Source: Pseudonocardiales bacterium (GTDB lineage Bacteria; Actinomycetota; Actinomycetes; Mycobacteriales; Pseudonocardiaceae). From it: a stretch of DNA of 41,846 nt. Below the pieces are notes generated by a model. The model had not been told where the DNA came from. It saw only the letters and a program-made list of their open reading frames with translations, and did no database searches. Shown in pieces: positions 27,481 through 35,555 of the stretch. Each line of letters opens with the position of its first letter. Position 1 is the stretch's first letter. Where the stretch lies: contig JAFAPC010000141.1 in assembly GCA_019247305.1 (NCBI GenBank), positions 1 through 41,846 on the forward strand, in the 5' to 3' direction. A program made the position numbers and the translations under genes.

Positions 27481-30400
27481 GTGGCCAGGGTATTCATCAG
27501 CTATGCCAGCAAGGATCGAGAGCCGACCGATGAGGTGCACCGGTGGCTGGTGGCTGAGGGCCACGAGGTGTTCCTGGACCGGGACCTACGCAATGGCATC
27601 GTGGTGGGCGAGGAGTGGGAGCAGAAGCTGCTGGAGCGGCTGCGCTGGGCTGATGCAGTGGTCTGCGTGGTCACCTCAGCTTTCCTGGCCTCGGAGTGGT
27701 GTCCCTACGAGGTGGGTTATGCCCGGTCGCGGGGTAGCCGGCTACTGCCGGTCCTGGCCGAGCCGGAGGTGGACCACCCACTGGTGAAGTCCACGCACTA
27801 CGCCGACCTCACTAAAGATCCCGCCGCGGGTCGTGCGGCGCTGGTGGAGGCGTTGCGTCGGATTGATGCCGTTGGGGGTGGGGGGTGGCCCGATGGCCGG
27901 CCACCGTTTCCGGGGCTGCGTCCGTTCGGGGTCGAGGATCATCGGGTGTTCTTCGGCCGTGGCCAGGAGGTTCAGCAGCTGGTTACGCTGTTGCGGTCCC
28001 CCGCCGAACGGGCCGAGGCAGCGGTGCTGTTGGTGGTGGGCCCCTCCGGGTGCGGCAAGTCATCACTGGTGCGGGCCGGGTTGCTGCCGGTGATGGCCGA
28101 CGAGCCAGGCTGGTGGACGCTGCCCCCGATGTTGCCCGGCACCGACCCGGTGGCGACGCTAGCTCGGGAATTGGCCGCGGCAGCAGGGCAACTTCGGCTG
28201 GGGTGGACGGTGGCGCAGGTACGTCACCAGCTTGAGGACACTGGCCTGCCGGGGCTGGTCGATGAAGTGCTACTGGCCAGCCGCGCCCGGCGGCTGCTAC
28301 TGGTGGTAGATCAGTTTGAGGAGCTGCTCACCCAGAGCGGGCCGGGTGAGCGGGCCCGGTTCGCGCAGCTGCTACGCCCAGCGCTGGGCGGTCCGCTGCA
28401 GGTAGTGGCCACGCTACGGCCGGAGTTTTTCGACCAGCTGTTAGTCGACTCCGAACTGGCCATGTTACCGGCGGCCCGCCTCTACTCACTGCGGCCGCTG
28501 CACCGCGAGGCGCTACGGATCGTGATCGAGGGTCCGGCCCAGTTGGCCGGTATCGGGGTGGACAAGGACCTGGTGACCCGCCTGGTCGCCGACACCGACA
28601 GCGGAGAAGCCCTGCCGCTGCTAGCGTTCACCCTGGCCCAGCTCGGAGATGGCACCAGCCGCGGCGGCCAGCTGTCGGCCACCCGGTACGAGCAGCTCGG
28701 AGGCGTGCAGGGTGCGCTGACCCGGCAGGCCGACGCAGCCCTGGCCGATGCGAGTGCAGCCACCGGCCGAAACGGCACAGAGGTCATTGCCGGGCTGTTG
28801 CGGTTGGTCACCGTGGATGAGCAGGGCCGCCCTACCCGATGGCGGGTTCCCCGCGATGAGCTGCCTGAGCCGGTGACCCGAGAGCTGGACGCCTTCGTCA
28901 CGCGACGGCTGCTCACCACCGACACTCACAACGACAGCGTGGTCATGGGAGTAGCCCACGAGGCATTCCTCTCGGCCTGGGCACCGCTGGCCCAGGCAAT
29001 CGAGGAGAACGCGACAGCGCTGCGGGCCCGCCGGGCGGTCGAGCAGGCCGCCACCCAATGGGACGACGAGGGCCGCCCACCGGCACGGTTGTGGGAACGC
29101 GGCCAGCTTGCCGCCGCCGTAGCCGACACCGGCGCCCACCTGCAGGCCGGCGACCTAGTGACCGACCGTGTCGAGCTCAGCTCGACGGCGCGGATCTTCC
29201 TGCGCGCCAGCATCCGCCGCGATCGCCTCCGGCGAGGACGCTCTCTCACTGTGTTATCCGTGCTGCTCGCCCTCGCTTTGGTGGCAGCCGGTATCGCGAT
29301 TACCCAGCAGCGCGCCGCAGAGCAACAACGCAATATCGCTCTGTCCCGGCAGGTCGCGAGCCAAGCCCTGGAACTCCGAGCCACCAACCCGGCCCTGGCC
29401 GCCCAACTCGCCCTGGCCGCCTACCGGCTTGTGCGCACCTCAGAAGCTCGCAGCAGCTTGCTCAGCATCGCCGCCACCCCCTACGCCACCCGGCTGACCG
29501 GCCACACTGACACCGTCTATTCGGTAGCCTTCAGCCCGGACGGACACACCCTAGCCACCGCCGGCGCCGACAACACCACGCGGTTGTGGGATGCCAGCGA
29601 TCCCCACCACCCCAGCGCACTGAGCATCCTCACCGGCCACACCAACGGAGTCCGCTTGGTGGCCTTCAGCCCAGACGGGCGTACTCTGGCCACCGCCAGT
29701 GGAGACAGGACTGTGCGGTTGTGGGAGGTCAGCGAACCTCGCCAACCCCACCTGCTGAGCGCCCTCACCGGCCACACCGCCCCCGTCGAGTCAGTGGCCT
29801 TCAGCCCTGACGGGCACACCCTGGCCACCGGCAGCGCCGACACCACCGCCCGGCTGTGGGACGTCAGCAACCCTCGCGAACCCCACCTGCTGAGCACCCT
29901 CACCGGCCACACCAACACCGTCGAATCGGTGGCCTTCAGCCCCGACGGGCACACCCTGGCCACCGGCAGCCACGACACGACCACTCGGCTATGGAACATC
30001 AGCGACCCGCACCACCCCAGCCCACTGGCCACTCTCACCGGCCACACCGCTCCCGTCGAATCGGTGGCCTTCAGCCCCGACGGACATACCCTGGCCACCG
30101 GCAGCGCCGATACCACCGTGCGGCGGTGGGAGGTCGGTGACCCGCACCAGCCCCACCCACTGGCCACCCTCACCGGCCACGCCAACACCGTCGTCTCAGT
30201 GGCCTTCAGCCCCGACGGGCGAACTCTCGCCACCACCAGCGACGACACCACCGCGCGGCTGTGGGACCTTCCGGGACCCATCATGGCCGGCCACACCAAC
30301 ACTGTTTATTCGGTGGCCTTCAGCCCGGACGGGCACACTCTGGCCACCACCAGCAGAGACACCACCGCGCGGTTGTGGGAAGTCAGCGACCCCCGCCAAC

Positions 30401-31383
30401 CCAGCCCCCTAGGGAAGCTCACCGGCCACAACGACACCGTTTATTCAGTAGCTTTTAGTCCTGACGGGCGTATCCTGACTACCGCCAGCAGAGACAAGAC
30501 CTTGCAGCTTTGGGACGTCGGTGATCCCCACCAGCGCCACCCGTTGAAGGCCCTCACCGGCCAAACCGACGCTCTCTGGTCGGTGGCCTTCAGCGCGAAC
30601 GGGCACACCCTGGCCACCGGCAGCGCCGACAAGACCGTGTGGCTGTGGGATACGAGCGATCCCCTCCAGCCTCAGCCGTTGAAGACACTCACCGGCCACG
30701 ATGACGACGTCCGCTCGGTGGGTTTTAGCCCAGACGGGCTTATCCTGGCTACCGCCAGCGATGACAATACCGTGCGGCTGTGGGACGTCAGGGACTCCCA
30801 CCAGCCCCAACTATTAGGTACTCTCACCGGCCACACCAGCGGCGTCCGCTCGGTGGCTTTCAGTTCCGAGGGGCACACCCTGGCAACCGGCAGCGCCGAC
30901 AACACCACGCGGTTGTGGGACATCAGTAACCCCCACCAGCCCCGTCTGCTGACCACCCTCACCGGCCACACCAGCGGCGTCTCCTCGGTGGCTTTCAGTT
31001 CCGAGGGGCACACCCTGGCCACCGCCAGCTCCGACAGGACCGTGCGGTTGTGGGAGGTCAGCGACCCCCACCAGCCCCAGCTGTTAGGTATCCTCACCGG
31101 CCACACCGACATCGTCTACTCGGTGGCTTTCAGTCCCGACGGGCACACCCTGGCCACCGGCAGCTACGACACCACCGCGCGGCTGTGGGAAACCAACATC
31201 GACAAAGTCGCCGCGCGAATCTGTGCCGTCACATGGCCCGCTATCACCAGAAGCGAATGGGGCCAATACCTGCCTGGCCTGCCGTACCAGCCCCCCTCTG
31301 CCCGCGAGCCGCCTGATCCGCAGGCCGGGAACGGCACGGGTATTGCGGACGCGGTTCCGCGGAACACCTCAAGTGCACCCTGA
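27481..31383 (+). CDS. TIR - nSTAND NTPase - transmembrane - WD40 protein 2 (1300 aa)
   Basis: The architecture is the same as that of the protein at 6440-10405, with no length difference through the Walker motifs. TIR domain ~1-130 starts ARVFISYASKD and has the canonical SEWCPYE (Glu77) and LDRDLRNGI. Linker PPFPGLRPF with FFGR. Walker [10 protein letters not shown] (187-195), Walker [14 protein letters not shown] (271-283). One hydrophobic helix (~588-609) follows RRDRLRRGR. Thirteen WD40 repeats start at ~672. The conserved tail [15 protein letters not shown] is followed by an extra 28 residues (SAREPPDPQAGNG...) absent from the paralogue. GTG start with GGGGAGG four bases upstream. The full TIR motif makes NADase activity more likely here than in copy 1. 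It follows vapBC. Confidence 0.91.
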   Translation: MARVFISYASKDREPTDEVHRWLVAEGHEVFLDRDLRNGIVVGEEWEQKLLERLRWADAVVCVVTSAFLASEWCPYEVGYARSRGSRLLPVLAEPEVDHPLVKSTHYADLTKDPAAGRAALVEALRRIDAVGGGGWPDGRPPFPGLRPFGVEDHRVFFGRGQEVQQLVTLLRSPAERAEAAVLLVVGPSGCGKSSLVRAGLLPVMADEPGWWTLPPMLPGTDPVATLARELAAAAGQLRLGWTVAQVRHQLEDTGLPGLVDEVLLASRARRLLLVVDQFEELLTQSGPGERARFAQLLRPALGGPLQVVATLRPEFFDQLLVDSELAMLPAARLYSLRPLHREALRIVIEGPAQLAGIGVDKDLVTRLVADTDSGEALPLLAFTLAQLGDGTSRGGQLSATRYEQLGGVQGALTRQADAALADASAATGRNGTEVIAGLLRLVTVDEQGRPTRWRVPRDELPEPVTRELDAFVTRRLLTTDTHNDSVVMGVAHEAFLSAWAPLAQAIEENATALRARRAVEQAATQWDDEGRPPARLWERGQLAAAVADTGAHLQAGDLVTDRVELSSTARIFLRASIRRDRLRRGRSLTVLSVLLALALVAAGIAITQQRAAEQQRNIALSRQVASQALELRATNPALAAQLALAAYRLVRTSEARSSLLSIAATPYATRLTGHTDTVYSVAFSPDGHTLATAGADNTTRLWDASDPHHPSALSILTGHTNGVRLVAFSPDGRTLATASGDRTVRLWEVSEPRQPHLLSALTGHTAPVESVAFSPDGHTLATGSADTTARLWDVSNPREPHLLSTLTGHTNTVESVAFSPDGHTLATGSHDTTTRLWNISDPHHPSPLATLTGHTAPVESVAFSPDGHTLATGSADTTVRRWEVGDPHQPHPLATLTGHANTVVSVAFSPDGRTLATTSDDTTARLWDLPGPIMAGHTNTVYSVAFSPDGHTLATTSRDTTARLWEVSDPRQPSPLGKLTGHNDTVYSVAFSPDGRILTTASRDKTLQLWDVGDPHQRHPLKALTGQTDALWSVAFSANGHTLATGSADKTVWLWDTSDPLQPQPLKTLTGHDDDVRSVGFSPDGLILATASDDNTVRLWDVRDSHQPQLLGTLTGHTSGVRSVAFSSEGHTLATGSADNTTRLWDISNPHQPRLLTTLTGHTSGVSSVAFSSEGHTLATASSDRTVRLWEVSDPHQPQLLGILTGHTDIVYSVAFSPDGHTLATGSYDTTARLWETNIDKVAARICAVTWPAITRSEWGQYLPGLPYQPPSAREPPDPQAGNGTGIADAVPRNTSSAP
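29494..31191 (+). repeat. WD40 repeat array, 13 units
   Basis: Thirteen ~130-bp units share the core [14 protein letters not shown]...ARLWD. The short DLPGP linker comes after unit 6, against unit 7 in the paralogue, so one unit was lost or gained in the first propeller. Units 3 and 5 are nearly identical ([20 protein letters not shown]), and units 11 and 12 share the unique variant VAFSSEGHTLAT, both marks of recent internal duplication or gene conversion. Confidence 0.9.
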
Positions 31384-31534
31384 GTCACCGCCAGGGTGGC
31401 GCTGGCCGGGATCGCGCCGCGGCCCGACCTCGGAGCCGACTGGCTCGGGGGCCCTGAGTGCTGTGAGGCGTCCCGAGCGCGCGGCCGGCTGAGATTCCGG
31501 TGGGGTCGATCGGGATCGGACGCGGCGGGACGGC

Positions 31535-32959
31535 TCAGAGGGCGTGGCTCGGGCCGTGAGCGTGATTCAGTGCAAGGTGCTCGAGTTCCTGGACGCTCGG
31601 GCGTGTGGCGTGGGGGGCCAGGGCGCGGCGGACCGAGTTGACCTCGTGCAGGATGACGGAGCTGTGCAGGGAGCCCAGGGTGTGGATCACCTGGCAGAGC
31701 AGCTCGGCGGCGTGGTCGACGTCCCCGCCAGAGTTGCTTTCGGCGGGTAGGTAGGAGGCGGCGAGGGTGGTGATGCGCAGTACACGGGGGCGTTCCGCAC
31801 CTGCCGAGGCGATCACGTCGGGGGCGAGCCGCTGGACGTCGTGCGGCCTGCCGAGATCCCTGGCCATGTAGAACACCTCAGCGGAGAGCTTCTCGGTGGT
31901 GAAGAACCGGATCCAGGCTGGCTCGTCGCCGGGCACCGCCTGATCCAGGGTGCGTTCCGCGACGGCACGGGCCTGGGCGCAGGCTCGTTGGTCACCGCCC
32001 AGGGCGTGCGCCTGGGCCTGCATCGCGGCGCACCGCGCGGCTGCCGAGAGTGAGCCTCCGTCGAGCCCGCTGCGGTACCCGGCCTCAGCTAAGGCCACCG
32101 CCTGAGCGGCGTCTCCGAGGTAATGGACTTGCTGGGACATGTTCCCCAGGATCAGCGCGCCTAACGACCGGTCGCCGCTGGCCTGCGCCAGCCGCAAGCC
32201 CTGGATGAAATAGCGCTGAGCGAGCCCCTGCTGACCGTCGTCAAAGCTCATCACCGCACACAGATCGCACAGCCGTGCGGTGGCGGCCATTAACTCCCGA
32301 CCGACGGTGTCGCTGTAGCTGCCTTGCAGCAGCGGGAACACCACCTGATCGAGGTAATGCACTAGCGTCGATCGGGCATACCCACCGCCGCACCGGCCGT
32401 GCGCGTCGAAGAACGCCTCGGACATCGCCCACAGGGCGGCGACGTCGCTGCGACCCACCAGGCGACCTACCTGACGGTGCAGATCCGCATCCTTGCGGTC
32501 CAGCAACCACTCCTGGGTCGGCCCGACGAACGCCGAGGCCACCCACGGCACCCCGAGAACCGACCGGCGCTGCACCTCCACCCTCCACAACTCGCCGAGC
32601 AGCGCGATCGCGGCATCGGGAGTGGCCAGCCAGGCAAGCCCAAGGTCACCAAGGTCACGTTGACCGCCCGACGAGCCGCCACTAGGTGCGACGATCGCCG
32701 CCCGCTCACGCTCCACCTGCGGCCACAGCCGCTCCAACGCCCCACCCGTGTCCAACGCCTCATCCAAGCGCCGGGCGAGTGCGAGGCTGGGATACCGCTC
32801 TCCCTTCTCAATCTTGCCGATCAGGGCGCTGCTGTCATGGGTCTTCATGCCCAGCGTAGCTTGCGAGAGCCTGCGCAGCGTTCGCCAGCACCGCACCTGC
32901 GCACCGAAGAAGTGCACGGCAGACCTCCATGGCGTCAGCTCCCGCGGCGCCTGCCCCAT
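31535..32959 (-). CDS. XRE-family transcriptional regulator with TPR-like C-terminus (second copy type)
   Basis: The 474-residue protein has an N-terminal helix-turn-helix (FFGAQVRCWRTLRRLSQATL ... LIGKIEKGERYPSLALARRL, ~20-75) and a long helical TPR-like region with repeated A/L/R helices (e.g. QRYFIQGLRLAQASGDRSL). The ATG at 32959 is preceded by GGGAGG eight bases upstream. It is not closely related in sequence to the regulator at 3333-4556 but shares its layout and the palindrome-plus-flank element upstream. It converges on TIR gene 2 with a 151-bp spacer in which I see nothing else. Confidence 0.85.
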   Translation of the reverse strand: MGQAPRELTPWRSAVHFFGAQVRCWRTLRRLSQATLGMKTHDSSALIGKIEKGERYPSLALARRLDEALDTGGALERLWPQVERERAAIVAPSGGSSGGQRDLGDLGLAWLATPDAAIALLGELWRVEVQRRSVLGVPWVASAFVGPTQEWLLDRKDADLHRQVGRLVGRSDVAALWAMSEAFFDAHGRCGGGYARSTLVHYLDQVVFPLLQGSYSDTVGRELMAATARLCDLCAVMSFDDGQQGLAQRYFIQGLRLAQASGDRSLGALILGNMSQQVHYLGDAAQAVALAEAGYRSGLDGGSLSAAARCAAMQAQAHALGGDQRACAQARAVAERTLDQAVPGDEPAWIRFFTTEKLSAEVFYMARDLGRPHDVQRLAPDVIASAGAERPRVLRITTLAASYLPAESNSGGDVDHAAELLCQVIHTLGSLHSSVILHEVNSVRRALAPHATRPSVQELEHLALNHAHGPSHAL

Positions 32960-33034
32960 GACGCGTTGCCTCCCCACCGCAACCAACCCTGCCCAGCCCA
33001 GGGACCAGAACCTACGCGGGATGCCCGGTCACAA

Positions 33035-33062
33035 GATGCGGACAGCCGCTCTTGTCCGCATC
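33035..33062. promoter_or_regulatory. 10-bp hairpin in the XRE leader
   Basis: GATGCGGACA (33035-33044) and TGTCCGCATC (33053-33062) are perfect complements around an 8-nt loop, 76 bp upstream of the XRE start. It could be an autoregulatory operator or an mRNA hairpin. Confidence 0.45.
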
Positions 33063-33151
33063 CGCCTCCTAGATCAACTAAATTTTCGACACTTCGGCGT
33101 TTGAGCCCAGTTGCTCCACGATTTACCCGTGGGCAGGCCGGTTCCAGATCT

Positions 33152-33324
33152 GCGGACTCGGCCTCGGCCAGCCATTGAGGAGTGGCACGGCCGGTCACGA
33201 TGGTGCGTGGACTCCGGTGCGGCGGGTGGCGGCGGTGTGTCGATCCTGACCCAGGTCCTCGCGGGAGGGTGGCTGCCATCGGGTCGGTCACCCCCAAGCC
33301 CCGCTCGGCGCCCCCGCCCGGAAA
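33152..33324 (-). repeat. Degenerate flank of palindrome copy 2
   Basis: Read on the minus strand, this matches 3108-3230 block by block (GGTGACCGAC, ACACCGCCGCCACCCGCC, GTGACCGGCC, ATGGCTGGCC, GAGTCCGC). An extra ~45 bp lies between the first and second blocks. It sits between the palindrome and the XRE start, as in copy 1. The 33063-33151 stretch up to the leader hairpin is AT-richer and unshared. Confidence 0.55.
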
Positions 33325-33385
33325 GATCGCTGTTTGTGTGCCAAAACCGACACAATGTGTCGGTTTTGGCACACAAACAGCGATC
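33325..33385. repeat. 61-bp perfect palindrome, copy 2 (28-bp stem, 5-nt loop)
   Basis: Positions 33325-33352 and 33358-33385 are perfect reverse complements, with loop CAATG. It shares 24 of 28 arm positions with copy 1, and the four differences (stem positions 5, 13, 17 and 23) are compensated in the opposite arm. It lies 120 bp beyond the hepT stop. Between 33386 and 33504 nothing else is recognisable. Confidence 0.93.
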
Positions 33386-33504
33386 ATCGCCTTCCGAGCC
33401 CAGCTCAGCCACCCCGCTCGGCGGTCCGAGGCGAATCTCACCAGAACTCTGCCGAACTGACACGCGCTTTGATCCAGCGCCGCGCCGCCCGATCTGGCGA
33501 ACTT

Positions 33505-33918
33505 TCAGGAACCCGGTGGCGCCACCCAGGTGGCGACGAAGTCGTCGAGGTCCGACAGGTTCGCGAGCCGCTCAAGCACGACGGCATTGTCCACCTCGAC
33601 ATAGTCGGGCACGAGCACGTTGCGGAATTCCACCGCGCGGCGCAGGCGGTCCGCGAGGTCGGCGGGCAGCACGCCGTGCGCACCCAGCAGCCGGATCGCG
33701 TCGCCGTTATCCCGCGGCGGACCCCACCCCTGCGCCGCGCATACGTGCTGGGCGACGTCGACGGCCGCCTCGATGGCCGTGACGAAGGTGTACTTGACGC
33801 CGCGCAGCCACAGCGGATCAGCGCGCCGCCCGGGATCGGCTGAGGCCTCGGCGCGCAGCACGGCGAGATCGTCACTGATCGACCGGAGGAGTCGGAGGAC
33901 CCGGACCTCATCGACCAC
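33505..33918 (-). CDS. hepT: HEPN-domain protein, HepT-like toxin with altered motif
   Basis: The 137-residue helical protein is of the HepT (DUF86) type. In HepT the RX4HXY motif forms the RNase site, and its tyrosine is AMPylated by MntA. Here the motif reads R99-NVLV-P-D-Y106: arginine and tyrosine are kept, but proline replaces the histidine, so RNase activity is doubtful. The GTG at 33918 is chosen because GAGG lies nine bases upstream and the MntA gene overlaps it by 11 bp. The frame stays open further upstream only as a shadow of mntA. Confidence 0.8.
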   Translation of the reverse strand: MVDEVRVLRLLRSISDDLAVLRAEASADPGRRADPLWLRGVKYTFVTAIEAAVDVAQHVCAAQGWGPPRDNGDAIRLLGAHGVLPADLADRLRRAVEFRNVLVPDYVEVDNAVVLERLANLSDLDDFVATWVAPPGS

Positions 33919-34294
33919 GTCGGAGAGCCTCAACGAACTCGCGGTGACTACGCCACAGTCGGGGCTGCTCGTCAGCGTAGATCTTGCGGGTGGTGGCGGT
34001 CCAGCGGACCCGAGCGACAGGATCGTCGTCGAACAGGACGCGACCGTGCAGCGCGATCCGGCCGGCCAGCTCAAGAGGGGCGCCGCCCAGCACCACGAGA
34101 TCGACCCCCGGGGGAAGCAGGACCTCGAAGGCCGGCGGCGGGTTGACCGGCCACCAAGCCGCGATGTCGATATCGGAGTCCGCCCGCGGCGAACCGGCCG
34201 CCCTACTGCCGTGCAGCAGGGCGAATCGAGCCCCGGCGCCACGCAGCACCGCGACGATCTCGGCGGCGAGCGCATCCGGCAGCGCGACAGTCAT
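33908..34294 (-). CDS. mntA: Minimal nucleotidyltransferase, MntA-like antitoxin
   Basis: The 128-residue protein has the polymerase-beta-like nucleotidyltransferase motif LLHGSRAAGSPRADSDIDIA with Gly29-Ser30 and Asp41/Asp43. MntA proteins neutralise HepT by transferring AMP to its tyrosine (type VII toxin-antitoxin). The ATG at 34294 is chosen because the fold starts there; the upstream extension to 34345 is Arg-rich. It is 55 bp downstream of the nitrobindin-like gene, on the same strand. Confidence 0.83.
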   Translation of the reverse strand: MTVALPDALAAEIVAVLRGAGARFALLHGSRAAGSPRADSDIDIAAWWPVNPPPAFEVLLPPGVDLVVLGGAPLELAGRIALHGRVLFDDDPVARVRWTATTRKIYADEQPRLWRSHREFVEALRRGR

Positions 34295-34349
34295 GGCGCA
34301 GAGTCTCGCACGAGTCCTGCGCCGAGCGCGGCCACGACTGGCCACTGGG

Positions 34350-34964
34350 CTAGCCGGCGATCCGTGTCAGCTGCGCGGAGAGGTGCGGCTGCATGGGCAG
34401 GCCGCGCAGCGCCCGCTCTTCGGCGTAGGCCAGGTCGCCGTTCTCGACGATGCCGTACAGTCGGGCCGCCGCGGTGGTCTCGCGGGCGGTGTCGGTCCGC
34501 GCGATGGTGTCGGATTCCAGCTCCCACGCCCTCTCGCCGGTACGCCCGCCGTAGTAGATCTCGCAGATGCCGAACATGTGCGCGAGGACTACTTCGATGG
34601 TCTCGTCCTCGTCCACCCGCCACCAGCCGACCTCACGAGCCGCGGGCCGCAGCACCTCGCCGGAGTGGTTCAGCAGCCACGCGCGGGCTTCGTAGACCAG
34701 AAACGGTCTGCCGTCGTGGGCGAAGGTGATCTGCTGGCCGTAGCGAAACTCGCCGAGCAGCGACGGGTACTGGGCCAGGCCCTCACCCCGCCACACACCC
34801 ACCAGCGGTGCCAGCGGCTCACACTGCGGGTGCAGCTCGATGCCCTCTCCCAGCTTGACGGCGTCCTGAGCGATCGGTAGGTCCGCAAACCAGGGCAGGG
34901 TGGCCTTGGCGCCAACCTGCGGGGTGTCGGCGTCTGGACTTGTCTGGGACACGTTGCTGTTCAC
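34350..34964 (-). CDS. Nitrobindin-like heme-binding beta-barrel protein (FABP family)
   Basis: The 204-residue protein has the DUF1794/nitrobindin layout: LAPLVGVWRGEGLAQYPSL near 50-70, a ten-strand barrel and the C-terminal MQPHLSAQLTRI, whose histidine is the heme-iron ligand in characterised members. Nitrobindins bind heme and isomerise peroxynitrite. The start is a GTG with poor ribosome-binding-site context, so the exact N-terminus is uncertain; the first ~20 residues are low-complexity. Confidence 0.88.
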   Translation of the reverse strand: MNSNVSQTSPDADTPQVGAKATLPWFADLPIAQDAVKLGEGIELHPQCEPLAPLVGVWRGEGLAQYPSLLGEFRYGQQITFAHDGRPFLVYEARAWLLNHSGEVLRPAAREVGWWRVDEDETIEVVLAHMFGICEIYYGGRTGERAWELESDTIARTDTARETTAAARLYGIVENGDLAYAEERALRGLPMQPHLSAQLTRIAG

Positions 34965-35070
34965 CTCTGAATCGGATCACGAAGTGGGCCTACTGCGCTA
35001 GGCAACCAATCGTGCTGCCCTCATGCCCCACTGGTGAATAAAACACTAGGGACGGAACCTCCCGCAGCGG

Positions 35071-35076
35071 TACGCT
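35071..35076 (+). promoter_or_regulatory. Putative -10 element (TACGCT) of the L,D-transpeptidase gene
   Basis: TACGCT lies 30 bp before the ATG, and GCGAGGGGGG provides a ribosome-binding site. GGAACC is found 18 bp before TACGCT; GGAAC is typical of the -35 of ECF-type (envelope-stress) promoters, but the -10 is not diagnostic. Confidence 0.3.
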
Positions 35077-35106
35077 TACAGTCAGTTAGCGAGGGGGGTC
35101 TCTACG

Positions 35107-35553
35107 ATGCGTTTCTTTCAGCATGCCTTGATATCGCTCATCACCGCCGCCGGGTGCGCAGCGCTGACTCCAGCCGTGGCCGCCGCTGCCCAATCGGCCG
35201 CGACCCCGTGCGGGTCGGCTGCAGCGGCCTGTATCAGCCTCCGCAGCCAAGAAGCCTGGCTGATGCACGGCGGTCGGGTCGCCTACGGGCCGACCCCGAT
35301 CACCTCTGGCAAACGGGGCCAGGACACCCCGGTCGGCGTGTTCCGGGTGCTGTGGAAGGACAAAAATCACCGCAGCTCGATATTCCACAACGCCCCCATG
35401 CCCTACTCAGTGTTCTTCACCAGCACCGGCGTCGCGTTCCATGAGGGCAGCCTCAGAGCGCCCTCGGCTGGATGCGTCCACCTGAGCCACAACGCCGCGG
35501 CCACGTTCTTCGACCACCTGTCGGTGGGCCAGCTCGTGCAGGTGGTGGACTGA
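35107..35553 (+). CDS. Secreted L,D-transpeptidase (YkuD domain)
   Basis: The 148-residue protein has a Sec signal peptide (residues 1-~28, ending AVAAAAQ) and a compact YkuD catalytic domain. The catalytic motif FHEGSLRAPSAGCVHLSH has histidine and cysteine in the usual HX...SXGC spacing. It cross-links peptidoglycan stem peptides (3-3 links) or attaches proteins to the wall. It is shorter than mycobacterial Ldt proteins and lacks Ig-like or LysM domains. It converges with rdgB, and the two stop codons lie in the palindrome CTGAGCTCAG. Confidence 0.88.
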   Translation: MRFFQHALISLITAAGCAALTPAVAAAAQSAATPCGSAAAACISLRSQEAWLMHGGRVAYGPTPITSGKRGQDTPVGVFRVLWKDKNHRSSIFHNAPMPYSVFFTSTGVAFHEGSLRAPSAGCVHLSHNAAATFFDHLSVGQLVQVVD

Positions 35554-35555
35554 GC

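Noticed and set aside
29494..31191. Regular ~130-bp repeats that could suggest a CRISPR or satellite array
   Set aside because: The repeats are in frame, encode WD40 blades, have no unique spacers, and are far longer than CRISPR repeats.
32935..33441. 168-codon minus-strand frame running through palindrome copy 2
   Set aside because: The frame crosses a perfect 28-bp hairpin and a degenerate flank, has no ribosome-binding site, and shows no protein-like composition.
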